A stretch of DNA of 64,000 bases from Sinohyriopsis cumingii (GCA_028554795.2 CM068826.1:100621346-100685345), one strand, 5' to 3'; shown: positions 12,003-23,191, numbered from the stretch's first letter. Translations and numbers: made by a program. Notes: generated by a model not told the origin, from the sequence alone.

Positions 12003-13280
12003 AGTGGGGGGGGGGCAACGGACAGATGCCCCCATTTCCCAAAAAAAATAAAAAGTATTTTATATTTGTGTATTTCCCCCTCAGATGTGTTCTACGTTTT
12101 ATTAAAACAAAATTTTATATAAAAAATTTAGTTTTTAGAATTTTTGATGGGGTATTTATGTTTCCATAGTGTTATCTAAAGGGTTGTTCGTCCGAGTCTG
12201 GTTTCCCTCACCTTGCTCGAAGTTCATTCCCTTGAAATGTTTTGTAACCTTTGCTATATGTCGCCTAGGTCTCAGTGTTTGCTATATGTAATGGTGTTAT
12301 ATTGTGTGTATGCTATATTTTCTTTATGTTTGAGACAGCAAGTATAGATCAAATATCTTTCCCAGTTGTATTTCTTCCTTTATGATGTTATATTGTATCT
12401 TTTAATTTGTTTTATGGTTTTCTAATTTTGACGATGGAATGGTGTACTATTTAGACTTTGTTTAAAAAAAATAATTTCCTATTTTATTATTCGAGTGATA
12501 ATATGTGTCGTTCCTCATAATAGTCTTTAAAGATGTTGATAGGTAGGTTACGCTCGATCCAAGGTTCACGCTTCTTTATTCTCTATGTGTTTTTCCTGGG
12601 TCGCGTTAGGCCTCCTTTATTTAGTTTATCTGATTATGCTTTATTGAAAGATCCAAACGTATTTATGAGACCACATTATTCTATAGTGGTCAACCATGCA
12701 GTGCGGGAGAAGTTAGTAGGGTTTTAAACTAAGTGTTATACAGTATGTATTTGTGTCTTTATTTTGTCTGTTTATGTTCTACATTGGGTGTTTTCAAAGA
12801 CTCATGATGGGCCTATGCACTTCACTGAGCCCTGTGACTTAGCCCCATGATGTCATCGCCATTTACTTCCCCATTATATTTTCCCTGTATCCCTTCCTAT
12901 ATATGTCTTTAGAATTTTCTTTCAGAGAAAGAAGAAAAAAAATTAAATTACAAAATTCTTTTATTTTTTTCTTTCTTCCTTTCTTCCCTTTTCTCTTTTA
13001 AAAAAAAAAGTTATATGGGTTTCTTTGAAATATTTGAAATAGAATTTGAAATTTTCTTTGAAATATGGCTGTTGTGGGGTGCGAGGAGGGGGTATGGGTA
13101 TGGCATCAGCTCGCAATTGCGCTACGCGACCCTTCGGTCTGTAATACCTATTCCTCCCTCCCCCTCTCTCCCCCAATTCCAACATCAATTGCGTTATATC
13201 AACCTGACGGTAAGTATCTATTCGTCGTAAGACGTACTGAGTTCTTGTTGTGGTTAATATTCTTATTTTTACCACGTATC
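12003..13280 (-). mobile_element. 3' UTR of the L1/Tx1-like retrotransposon
   Basis: This segment directly follows the ORF2 remnant on the minus strand. It is colinear with the sequence after the related ORF2 fragment at 28330-29535, and its outer half also matches 27040-27700. Shared words on the plus strand include GTTAGGCCTCC, runs of GCTATAT/TGCTATAT, and the end (G)n-GGCAACGGACAGATG. Repeated association with the same coding end identifies it as element 3' UTR rather than host DNA. It contains no gene. Confidence 0.65.
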
Positions 13281-14499
13281 TTATTTAAAAATCTTTATCA
13301 CCTGTCCACAGGATATCATCGTAGTTACTATATAGTCTATACATTTTAGAACGATTTTGTTTTCGTAGTCTAAATCTATGAATAAAATGTTATTTTTGTT
13401 ATACTTATATTTTTTGCAAATTTTCATTATTAACTTTATCCTATTATGTTTAGATTTATCACATTGGACAATCGTATGTAGTTTGGTGAAGTTCGCTGTT
13501 TTACATAAAGGGCATTTCGGCATTATCCTCAGCATACGATGTTTGATTGTTTCTTCGCCTGTTAGCCAGGTGTTGTGCAGGTATTTAAAAATTATACTTT
13601 GTGTTTTGACAGATCTTATTTTCCCCAATTTTTCCAATTTTTTGTCCAATTTACCCCCTCAGTTGTCCTGCTCTACTCTACATTTTATATTTTTGGTTAC
13701 CTCCTCCCTAATCCAAGCGTGACTTTTACTTATTAAATTTTGCATAAATCTGTTTTGTCTCTATATTTTAAAATTAGTTCTCATATGTTTGCGTGGCACT
13801 TCGATTTTTTTATATTAATTTGTTATTTTTGTATATCTCTGGTCGGTTTCTCAAGGTGAAGCCGAACCAGTAGATGTACGGTGCTTCTCACGCTGTAGCC
13901 GGGTCTGAGTGCATTTTTTTTTAATCTATTGATTATGTTAGTTAATTATAGTAGTAGAGGGCTCGGCAACCCCAAGCCCCCTCTACTTTTGGCCCTATAT
14001 AATGTCTCTTTTTTACATGATGCATTTTATGATTCCATATATAATCTATTATTTCGTTGTCTGTTTTGTTTAAAATTGTATTATCCATATCTATGGATTT
14101 AATTATGTAGTTAATATTTGAGTATAAATAAGTCTTGGCCACTTGGGCCCGCTCCATGATAGGTAATGGCGCCATGGCCAGATTTTCACATTTTCTCTTA
14201 TTTTATTGATAATATGTTCATAATTTTCTACAGCTTCTTTTTTTTATTACCAAAGTAAACCCCTAGAGCCTTTACAGTGTCTCTCAGTAAGTGTGTGTGT
14301 GTGGGGGGGGGGGGGGGCGATAATCCAGGGTGGTTGCCCCTCCAGTTAACTATTTTTAAGATTTCGTGCTTGTTGTGGTTTATTTTGGAACCCGACGCTT
14401 ATAGCATTTCCCCTCTCTTATAAAGATGTTGCAATCATATGCATGTTAGAGCATTTTTTAATTCTTTTTTAGGTTTGGTATTTGTATGCCTTGTATAAT
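13281..14499 (-). pseudogene. L1/Tx1-like ORF2, C-terminal part with zinc motif
   Basis: Minus-strand coding remnant. The frame 13281-13649 contains the zinc-ribbon-like CPLCKTANFTKLHTIVQC near the end of ORF2. Frame 13942-14175 holds the preceding region (WNHKMHHVKKRHYIGP, VEGAWGC), which in L1/Tx1 proteins follows the RT thumb. Bases near 14480-14499 still encode the GIQIPNLKKELKNAL stretch typical just before the catalytic loop. Several frameshifts and stops separate these pieces. It continues across the MITE-like insert into 14774-14909. Confidence 0.8.
14291..14318. repeat. GT run joined to poly-G
   Basis: A short GT repeat runs directly into about 16 G bases, inside the L1/Tx1-like remnant. 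Confidence 0.85.
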
Positions 14500-14773
14500 C
14501 AGGGGCGGATTAAGGCTCACTGGTGCCCTAAGCACTGACAAATCTTGGCGCGCCCCTCTTTTCCACGTACACCTGAGAAGATAACCCTAGGGTGTACCAT
14601 GATCAAGAAACAGAACATCATGATCAATTTGCACTAGTTGTATCAGTTTTTTTTACAAATCTTCATTCTTTTTTCTTTCTTTCTTTTCACCCTTTTCTCA
14701 ACTTTGTGGTGCCCACTTTGGCCCTGGTGTCCTATGCACGTGCTTAGTCTGCTTAATGGTTAATACGCCCCTG
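14500..14773. mobile_element. MITE-like insert with CAGGGGCG termini
   Basis: CAGGGGCGGATTAA (14500-14513) and TTAATACGCCCCTG (14760-14773) form an inverted pair with one mismatch, enclosing about 274 non-coding bases. Flanking L1/Tx1 sequence continues on each side, which supports insertion. CAGGGGCG ends are common in hAT families. A clean 8-bp duplication is not seen (TGTATAAT versus CTTGCACA; a 2-base offset gives 6 of 8 matches), so the class is uncertain. Confidence 0.65.
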
Positions 14774-14909
14774 CTTGCACATCTGGGTTGTTTCTTATCG
14801 TGTGACGTAGGATTTATATTGCCATTACGTATTCTAGCATTGATAGTGGACATCCTTGTATCACTGATCGTTGTATTTCAAATTCTTTCGTGCATTTCCC
14901 GTTTAATTA
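14774..14909 (-). pseudogene. L1/Tx1-like ORF2, RT palm fragment between two insertions
   Basis: On the minus strand this short stretch encodes KEFEIQRSVIQGCPLSML, the RT motif that in L1/Tx1 proteins precedes the catalytic aspartates. It is stranded between the MITE-like insert (14500-14773) and the DNA transposon (14910-17309), and joins in order the RT fragments on either side. Confidence 0.75.
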
Positions 14910-15174
14910 CACTGGTCAACAGTGAAATCATTACTGACTTGAAAAGGCCCTAATCTGTAGTATTTTGGTGTGCCGAACACGAATATAACCGTGAAAAATT
15001 TGTATTGGCTCTCGTTTTGAAGATATTCATATACCTCATTTTCTATGTTTCACTGTGTAAATTTCTCCAGTAGGACTGCAGCAACATCCGGAATAATGAT
15101 GTAACATTGCATAATACCATCATGCTCACATCATCCACAGTTGATTGCATCATTTTCTGATGCAATGCAATACT

Positions 15175-15290
15175 AATGCCATGCGGCTGCTGAAGTAAGT
15201 TGACGTCAGCAGTGTACTATACATGTGTAGGCCTATTATACTAATGCCAGGCGGCTGCTGAAGCTGACGTAAGCAGTGTACTATATAAAG
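15175..15290 (+). promoter_or_regulatory. Transposon promoter region: duplicated CRE-like block plus TATA box
   Basis: A block beginning AATGCCATGCGGCTGCTGAA (about 15176) and ending CAGCAGTGTACTATA repeats about 66 bases later with small differences. The first copy contains the palindrome TGACGTCA and the second TGACGTAA, both CRE/ATF-like. The second copy runs into TATATAAAG at 15282-15290, about 115 bases before the ATG. The role is inferred from position. Confidence 0.6.
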
Positions 15291-15403
15291 CCCAATCAGA
15301 TAGGTTCAGCATTTAAAATATTTTAGACGTTGTGCGAGACAGTTCAAGCTACTGTTACATAAAACTTATTATTTTATCCATTTACGTACAAAAAAGAACA
15401 GTA

Positions 15404-17092
15404 ATGCCTCGAAAGTGTGTTAATACCGCGGACAATTTTTGCTATATTTGTGGGGAAGTGACATTTGCCAACCAGAAGAAAAGTATCAATTCTCAAGTGA
15501 AGAAGGCATATCATCTTTACTTCGGATGCAAGGTTGGTGACCAAGACAAGCCTTGGGCTCCGCATATATGCTGTGCTACATGTACAACACAGCTTTCACA
15601 GTGGTTGAATTGCAAAAGGTCATCAATGCCGTTTGCAGTCCCAATGGTGTGGAGAGAGCCAAGCAACCACCTAAATGACTGTTACTTCTGCTTGGTTCCT
15701 CCTCTTTCCGGCGGAATAACGAAGCGAAAGAAGTCGAGAATAGTCTACCCAAACATTCCGTCTGCATTGAGACCAGTTCCACATGGTGAGGGACTTCCTA
15801 TTCCAGAACCTCCAGCAGAATATTCTCTTGATTCATCTGACGAAGACAAAGGTGAGTCGACCTGTTCTTCTCCTGGTCCATCAGCATGCAGTGATCCAGA
15901 TTTTCACTGTGGTGCATCATCAACCCCACACAGAATAACACAGGAAGAACTAAATGACCTGATTCGTGATTTGGACTTATCAAAGAACAAGGCAGAATTG
16001 CTAGGATCAAGACTCCAACAATGGAATCTTCTAGAAGAAGATGTCACAATTACTGCATATCGAAAGCGCCACCAGCAATTGGAGCCTTTCTTCAGAAAGG
16101 AAAGTAATCTGATATTCTGTTCCGATATTGAGGGCCTCATGAATGCTTTAAAAATCACTCATGACCCACAAGAATGGAGACTATTTGTGGAGTCTTCGAA
16201 ACTGAGTCTCAAGGCTGTGCTTTTGCACAATGGAAACATTCTTCCATCTATTCCAGTAGCGTATGCTGTCCACATGAAAGAGACATACGATAACTTAAGG
16301 CAGCTACTGAATTCCATTGAGTATAACAAGTACAGCTGGCACCTCTGTGGTGATTTGAAGGTAGTTGCCCTTTTAATGGGACTGCAGCAAGGATATACAA
16401 AATACATGTGTTTCTTATGCGAGTGGGATAGCCGAGCAAGGGAAATGCACTACATGAGGAAGGAATGGACTCACAGGCAGAATGTAGCCATTGGAGAGAA
16501 GAATATCCAACACCCAGCTCTGGTTGAGGCTCAGAAAATCTTGCTACCACCCCTTCACATCAAACTAGGTTTAATGAAGAACTTCGTGAAAGCCATTGAC
16601 CGGACTTTGCCAGCATTCCGATACCTGCATGAAAAATTCCCTCGACTCAACGAAGCAAAGATTAAAGAGGGAGTTTTTGTGGGTCCTCAGATTCGAGAGC
16701 TTTTCAAAGATGACCGGTTCAACAACTTGCTGGAAGGTGACGCGAAACAAGCATGGAATGCTTTTCGCCTAGTTTCTACAAACTTCCTCGGAAATGTTAG
16801 GGCAGAAAACTATAAGGAACTAGTAGAAGACATGTTGATGAAGTATAAGAAACTTGGCTGCAATATGTCTCTAAAGATTCACTTCCTTCATTCCCATTTG
16901 GATTTCTTTCCTAGCAACTGTGGTATTGTTAGTGATGAACACGGCGAACGTTTTCATCAAGATATCGCAACAATGGAACAAAGATACCAGGGAAAATGGT
17001 CCACTACAATGCTGGCTGACTACTGCTGGACACTCCTCAGAGATGCTCCCGAACAGCTGTACAAGAGACAGGCGAAGAAATCTAAGATGTAG
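15404..17092 (+). CDS. Transposase-like protein of the 2.4-kb element (562 codons, intact)
   Basis: A single uninterrupted frame; ATG 15404 is preferred over an upstream GTG because it begins a basic, cysteine-containing domain. Residues about 1-110 hold CYICGEV, CCATC and CYFCL, likely a zinc-binding DNA-recognition domain. An acidic Ser/Pro linker follows (about 135-175). The rest resembles a protein family multicopy in arthropod, cnidarian and mollusc genomes, with GDLKVVALLMGLQQG, YMCFLCEWDSRAREMH, PPLHIKLGLMKNFVKA, FLHSHLDFFPSN and DEHGERFHQDI. I infer a DDE-type transposase from TIRs, target duplication and conserved D/E sites. As I remember the family, the first acidic site is an aspartate; here it reads FVESSK. 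Superfamily unassigned. Confidence 0.8.
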   Translation: MPRKCVNTADNFCYICGEVTFANQKKSINSQVKKAYHLYFGCKVGDQDKPWAPHICCATCTTQLSQWLNCKRSSMPFAVPMVWREPSNHLNDCYFCLVPPLSGGITKRKKSRIVYPNIPSALRPVPHGEGLPIPEPPAEYSLDSSDEDKGESTCSSPGPSACSDPDFHCGASSTPHRITQEELNDLIRDLDLSKNKAELLGSRLQQWNLLEEDVTITAYRKRHQQLEPFFRKESNLIFCSDIEGLMNALKITHDPQEWRLFVESSKLSLKAVLLHNGNILPSIPVAYAVHMKETYDNLRQLLNSIEYNKYSWHLCGDLKVVALLMGLQQGYTKYMCFLCEWDSRAREMHYMRKEWTHRQNVAIGEKNIQHPALVEAQKILLPPLHIKLGLMKNFVKAIDRTLPAFRYLHEKFPRLNEAKIKEGVFVGPQIRELFKDDRFNNLLEGDAKQAWNAFRLVSTNFLGNVRAENYKELVEDMLMKYKKLGCNMSLKIHFLHSHLDFFPSNCGIVSDEHGERFHQDIATMEQRYQGKWSTTMLADYCWTLLRDAPEQLYKRQAKKSKM

Positions 17093-17309
17093 TCAATGAC
17101 TTGATTTTTTATAGGTAGGCTATTACAGTTGACCTTTTACTATTGGAATGCATTTCGTTATGTAAACATTAATTTCTTGCAGATTACAAAAAAACTAGAG
17201 CCAATTTTGCAATTTGACTGTCATATTCGTGTTCAGCACATAAAAATTGATAAGAATTGACTAATTTTATTTCAGTAACATGACTTTTGTAAAAATTTGT
17301 TGTCCAGTG

Positions 17310-19033
17310 TTATCCCAGTGTGTAGGATTTTGGTCCATTTTGGAAATTGGGTCCGAAACCAAATTTTTTAAAAACATTCTTTATACAGTTTTGTTCAAAT
17401 CAGTCGAAAGCTTTCTCCTGGTCGAAGAGTACCATAGCACTCATCATACCAGTTTCATTTATGTAGTTAATTATAGTTTTAATATTTAAAATATTGTTTT
17501 GTATATCCCTCCACCACAAGTTTGATTTACATTAATTATCTTGTTTATCCTACCCTTTACTGTATTTGTTAAAATCCTACTTAAAATCTTATAGTCCGTG
17601 TTTAAAAGTGATATAGGCCTCCAGTTTTTAATCTCGTCTCTATTCCCTTTCCCTTTGTATATAATTGTGATAACTCCCTCCCTCATAGATTTAGTCATTT
17701 TATTTTTACTTAAAACTATATTATTATACAAAGCGTTTAAGATCGGCGTCAGTTCACCGTGGAACTTTTGGTAGAATTCCACGATGAGTCCATCTTTCCC
17801 TGGTGACTTTTGTGAGTGTTGATATACTTTTTGTGATTTCTTCATCTGAGATGACATCATCACATTGGTCTCTATGTACTGCTGATGTCATCTCACAGTC
17901 GACATTTTTTAAGTAGCTGTCGATTGTGCTGAAGTATATGTTCTGTGTGGTGTGTGGTGTATAGTTCTTTATAATATTTGGAAATATTATTTAGGATATC
18001 TTCTTTTACAGTATGGGTTACATTGTTTATTTTGATATTGTTTAAAATTGTATCACCCCCTTTTCTAAATTCTTCTCGCTTATATACGTTTTTTGCCTCG
18101 TTGTAGATCTCTGTAAATTTTCCCGCCCTTATTATTCTCCCCTGATTTTCGTCTTCTTCAACGATTTTAATTTTGTCTGTCAATCGTTTTTTTTTTTCTT
18201 TCTCCATCGTCGTTTGTTGTTTTGCTTAGTTCTAATTTGAGTTCGTGTTTGTCTTTTTCTTCTGGGGTTTTTCCGCCCTCTATTTGAGTACTGAATATTT
18301 ATTTCTTTTATTTTGTTTTTTAAAACATCCCAATCAATTATTATATTAATATTTTCTTCATTTTTGACGGTTTCAATTTCTTTTTTTAATTATTATTTCG
18401 ACATATTCTTTGTCATTTAAAATCTTATTATTTAGTTTCCATAGTCCTGACCCACATTTTTCTATTTTTTTCATTTTTAGGTCAATAGTGAGCATGAAAT
18501 GGTCTGATAGCTTTTGGTTGGTTATTGCAGTATTAATATATATTAATGGATCATAAAAATTTCCGTAAAATTTATCAATCCTGCTAGACTGGTTTAATTT
18601 ATAGTTACCCAGTTGAAATCTCCCCCTATGATTAGATTTTCCATCGAATATTGTTGTAGGTAGGTGTATAAGTTTTCTTTAAAATTAGTTTCTTATTTCT
18701 ATTAGCTGGCATGTACACATTTATAATATGCCAATTAAACATTTTAACACGTAGCAACCGTCCCTTAAAAAATTTCCCCCTCCTCAAACCTTTCCCAGCT
18801 TTTTAAAAATATTATTGTTGCAACCAACTCTAATATCATTATTTGCAAAATTGTTGCATATCTTTATTGCGTTAAGTTTGTCTTCTACTAAAATTTCGAA
18901 CTCTGGCTTAATTCTATAGTGTGTTTCTTGTATCATTATTACACCAAAGTTTGTTTCTTTGGCTACTTTGTCTGCTTTCGCTTTGTCTATCCCATTGCTG
19001 TTGATAGTAGCGATCCGGAAATTTGTTTCTTCC
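17310..19033 (-). pseudogene. L1/Tx1-like ORF2, N-terminal part (endonuclease and start of RT)
   Basis: Minus-strand remnant beginning near ATG 19033. The endonuclease N-terminus has ATINSNGID and IMIQETHY; later GGDFNW and LSDHFMLTIDLK appear in shifted frames around 18480-18620. RT begins with SPGKDGLIVEFYQKF, NWRPISLLNTDYKILSRIL at 17540-17840, then MSAMVLFDQEKAFD near 17395-17460, up to the transposon boundary. Several stops and shifts show decay. The motifs match L1/Tx1-type apurinic endonuclease plus RT. No ORF1 was seen upstream. Confidence 0.8.
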
Positions 19034-19867
19034 ATTTTTGCTTTACTCCCAGGTGCCGCATCACTTTTATATAGAATTTAATTGTATATATTTCAGTTAA
19101 AGTTATTATATTCCATTTGTTTTTGTACACACACACCAACACGCTCGACAAAGAGCGCTTGAGTAATATACAGTTTGATACATCCTACATGGTAGTGGGC
19201 AGGAATACATATATAGGTCGTTATCCTTCTCGACCGAAGTAGTAACATTGTTCCAATGCTAACACTCGACGTCCTCGATTTGTGCTTCATCGTATTTGCA
19301 GTCTATACACTTAAAGTTACAATGGAAAAGTGTACATGAACATATTTATACCATAGACAGAGCCTTGAAGTACTACTTTTTTCGGTCTAAAACTGTCCCA
19401 AAAAAAAAGAAAAAAAACCCAGCATGTAATAGTTCATTTCGATACAGTTGCACAGAGCATTTGACGTTCATTTTGATGTCAATATATATTGATATCGATT
19501 AAGTGCGATTTGTTTTCAAAGCTGCTTTATTGCTGGTAGTGCTTCTGTTTTCAAGTTCGATATATAATATACCCATGGAGCAGTAGTAATACAGAAATCA
19601 GAACAACAACCATCATCATCATCATCGGGAGTATTATTATCGTATATGTTGGTCACATCGATGATCATTAATAAAAAGCGGTTGAAATATGAACAATATT
19701 CCATCTCTTCAAATAGCAAATAACTAAGCAAAGTGTGTGTGTGTGTGTGTGTGTGTGTAATTTTTAACGTAGCTTTAAAAAAAAATGCAATCATATCGCT
19801 ACCATGTCTGCATTGTGACAGTTTATAATGATGTCTAGCAATGTGGCATCATGCCACAAACATACAG
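19034..19867. other. Flank of the L1/Tx1-like element; no gene
   Basis: Bases about 19120-19225 read in reverse resemble 11480-11550 (words such as ATTCCTGCCCAC, CATGTA, GTATATTAC and GCGCTCT), so the retrotransposon is flanked by an inverted pair of a short diverged repeat. A GT run occupies 19734-19758. No coding potential is apparent. Confidence 0.45.
19734..19758. repeat. (GT)n microsatellite
   Basis: A GT run of about 25 bases. Confidence 0.9.
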
Positions 19868-20055
19868 CATTTTGTCCCACCCAGTCACATTATCCTCACA
19901 CCAATATCTTAATGATGGGCGCCAAAAGAGGCAGCTGCTAGTACCATTTTTATGTCTTTAGTGTGATTCGGCAGGGGTTTGAATCCGCGACCTCTCGCAT
20001 CCAAGGCGGACGCTCTGTACAGACACTGCACCACCTGAGCGATCGCTTAGCAAAG
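19868..20055 (-). repeat. tRNA-derived SINE, minus strand
   Basis: Read on the minus strand, CTCAGGTGGTGCAGTGTCTG near 20025-20040 resembles a Pol III A box and GGTCGCGGATTCAAACCCC near 19975-19995 a B box. A conserved tail follows that includes GGTACTAGCAGCTGCCTC, TAAGATATTGGTG and the end AATGTGACTGGGTGGGAC. The tail recurs at 32505-32700 (same orientation) and 47555-47770 (opposite). Family naming is not attempted. Confidence 0.75.
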
Positions 20056-20488
20056 AATGTACGATACTGTTTCCTGTTGTTCATAACAACTCGACCTGGA
20101 GACCCACCTGACGGAAAATGAAAGCGCATTATAACGTTATAATATACGAATCCGGAATTTTTTTTGATTATTATAATTTTCAAGAAAGTTAGTGCCTTTT
20201 AGCATTTGACAAAGTGTGCTTGCAGTTGCATACTAAGGGGAGGGGGAGTTTACAACATACTTCGATGCTGACTACTGATTTGAAGCATAAAATTAAAACT
20301 AAACAACAGCATAACATGTTTATATATCTTATTAAATACGTCTTCATTTGTCTTTCCGTGCGCCAAAATGCCTTCCTACACGAACATGTTCCATATAGGT
20401 AAATAAGTTGTACCAATCGTAAACAACCACCGATTTCGACATATATGATATCAATTTATAGGTTTCTCATCAGTTTAAATCGATCTGT

Positions 20489-20522
<34 letters not shown>

Positions 20523-23190
20523 ATTAAAAAAAATGTGTGAAAATGAATAATAAAAAAGTTGCTATTTGCGACTCATTGTCGCTTGCGACTTTACCGATCT
20601 TCGTATCCTTGATGCTTCCATCCTTCCCGTTTAGGGATGGTAGCACCTACTTGGATGCTAATACTATAGATTTGAAGCATATAATTAAAGCTGTACAACA
20701 GTAAATAATATGTTTATGTATCTTCTTATTAAGTACGTCTTCATAATGTATGTTCGTGCGCCCAATGCCTTCCTCTACGAACGGTTTCGATATACACGAA
20801 TAAGTCATACCAATAGTAAATAAACATCGATTTTGACAAATTTCATATTAATATATAGGTTTCTCATCTGTCTAACTCGATCTGTGCCAACAGACATGTG
20901 TGAACATGCAGAATACAAAAAAGTGTACTTTTTACTGAATATTGGGTTCGACTTTACTGATCTTCATATCCTTGCTACGTTCATATACCGTTCCCGTTCT
21001 GCGATGGTAGCACATACGTCCATGCTAATACTATAGATCTGAAGCATAGAATTAAAGCTGTACATAATTATAAAATATGTGTATGTATCTTATTAAGCAC
21101 GTCTTTATCTGTCTTTCCGTGTGCCTACATCTGACCTATACAAAAGTTTTCCATATGGGCGAATAAGTCATACCAATCGCAAAGAACGATTTTGACACGT
21201 TTGATATCAGTTGATAAATTTTTATCAGTCTAAATAGATCTGTGCCAATATAAATGGGTGAAAATGCAAAATAGAAAAGTTGGTATTTTTCACTCAGTAT
21301 CGCTTGCAACGTTACCGATCATCGTATCCTTGCTACGTCCATCTGCCATTCCCGTTTTGCGATCGTATCACATTTTTTCGATGCTAATTCTATAAACCTG
21401 ACACATATAATAAAAGCTGTTCAACGGTAAATAATGTGTATGCGTCTTATGAAGTACGTCTTCATTTGTACGTCCTTGCGTTTAGTGCCTTCCTAACCGA
21501 ATATTTTCCATATAGGCGAATAAGTCATACCAATCGCAAACAACCAACGATGTTGACAAGTTTGATATCAATTGATACGTTTCTCATGATTCTAAGTCGA
21601 TCTCTGCCAATAGACATGTGTGAAAATGCAAAATAAAAAAGATTGTTCTTTTTACTGAATATCGGGTGCGACATTACCGATCTTCATATCCTTGGTACGT
21701 GAAACTACCATTGCCGTTTTGCGATTGTACCACATATTTCGATACTAATACTACAAATTTGAAGAATATAATTAAAGCTGTACAACAGTAAATAATATGT
21801 GTGTGTATCTTATTAAGTACGTCTTCATTTGTCTGTCTTTTCTCCTAATGTCTTCTATACGATCGTTTAACAAACAGGTGAATAAGTCATTACAATAGTA
21901 ATAAACACCGATTTAGCAAAATTTGATATCAATTGTTAGGTTTCTCGTCAGTCTAAATCGATATGTGCCAACAGAAATGTGTGAAAATGAAAATAAAATA
22001 GTTTGTATTTTTGACTCGATATCGGTTGCGACTTATACGTGCCTCTACCATTGCAGTTTGCCACGGTACCACATATTTCAATTTTAATATTATAGATCTC
22101 AAACATATAAGGAAAGCTATACAACAATATATAATATGTGTATGCATCTTATAAAGTACATCTTTGTGTGTCTGTATGTCCGCTCAATGTCTTCCTCAAT
22201 GAGCGTTTTCCATATAGGCAAATAAGTTATAACATTAGTAATTTTTTAAAAACGCGATTTAGACGAATTTGATATCAATTGATAGGTTTCTCATCAGTCT
22301 AAATTGATCTGTGAAATATATAAATGTGTGAAAATGCAAGTAAAAAAGTTGATATTTTTTACTTGGTGTCGCTTGCGATATTACGGATCATCAACGGATC
22401 ATCATATTCTATATTCTACCTACGTGCCTCTACCCTTGCCGCTTTGAGATGGTACCATATAATTCGATGATAATCATTTGAATGTTAGTGCTCCTAGATC
22501 TTTACAACACGAACGTTTATCTTAGAGTCGAATAAGTCATACCAATCGTAAGCACACACAGATTTTGACAAATCTGGTATTATTTGGTAGGTTTCTCATC
22601 AGTCTAAATTGATCTATGCCTACAGAAATGTGTGAAAATGCAACCTAGAAAAGTTTATATATTTTACCCAGTATCCTTTGCGACTTTACCATTACCAATC
22701 TTCATATCCTTGTTACGTGCCTCTAGTATTGCTGTTTTGCGATGGTATCACATACCTCGATGCTGATACTAGTGATATGAAGCATATACTTAAGCAATAA
22801 AACAGTAAAAATTATGTGTATGTATCTTATTAAGTACATCTTCATTTCTCTGTCCGTGCGCCTATATCCTTGCAACATGATCGTTTTCTATAAGGCTAAA
22901 TATGTCATGTTAATCGTAAAAAAAGCTACAAAGATTTGGACCTATTTGATATCCAGTCATTGGTTTCTCATTAGTCTAAAACGACCCGTGTCAATATAAA
23001 TGTGTGAAAATGCTACCTTGAAAGTTGCCTTTTTTGTCTCGGTATTGCTTGCGACTTACCGATCTTCATATCTTTGCTACCCGCTTCTACCCTTGCCGTT
23101 TTTTGATGGTTTGTATATAACCAAATAAGTCATGCCAATTGTAAAGAACCACCGATGTTAACACATTTGATATTAGTTTATAGGTTTCTC
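20056..23190 (+). repeat. Tandem array of ~360-bp satellite monomers, copy 1
   Basis: After a ~130-base spacer shared with copy 2 (it contains the palindrome TTATAACGTTATAA), diverged monomers recur. The anchor GTTTCTCATCAGTCTAAATC lies near 20461, 20858, 21217, 21577, 21939, 22284, 22590 and 22962, with a truncated copy at 23182. Spacings run 397, 359, 360, 361, 345, 306, 372 and 220 bases. Monomers also share CGACTTTACCGATCTTCATA, GATGCTAATACTATAGAT and CTTATTAAGTACGTCTTCAT. No coding frame persists. Confidence 0.9.
20491..20520. repeat. Poly-A run inside satellite monomer
   Basis: Thirty consecutive A bases replace the CCAA(T/C)AGA word of the monomer, which lengthens this unit to about 397 bases. 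Confidence 0.9.
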
Positions 23191-23191
23191 A

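Larger units (their letters stand above)
14910..17309. mobile_element. 2.4-kb DNA transposon with TIRs, inserted in the L1/Tx1-like RT
   Basis: The ends are CACTGGTCAACA at 14910 and TGTTGTCCAGTG at 17309, each flanked by TTA (14907-14909 and 17310-17312), a candidate 3-bp target duplication. Internal inverted similarity continues: TTACTGA lies 44 bases before GAACACG in both arms, followed by related CGAATAT and TTGGCTCT words (left about 14932-15018, right about 17188-17280). The element carries one intact gene at 15404-17092. The interrupted retrotransposon reading resumes on both sides, which fixes the boundaries well. The superfamily was not identified. Confidence 0.85.

Noticed and set aside
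20056-23190. Tandem array as a centromeric satellite
   Set aside because: Only about nine diverged monomers, tied to a SINE and repeated as a unit elsewhere; a mobile or duplicated unit fits better.
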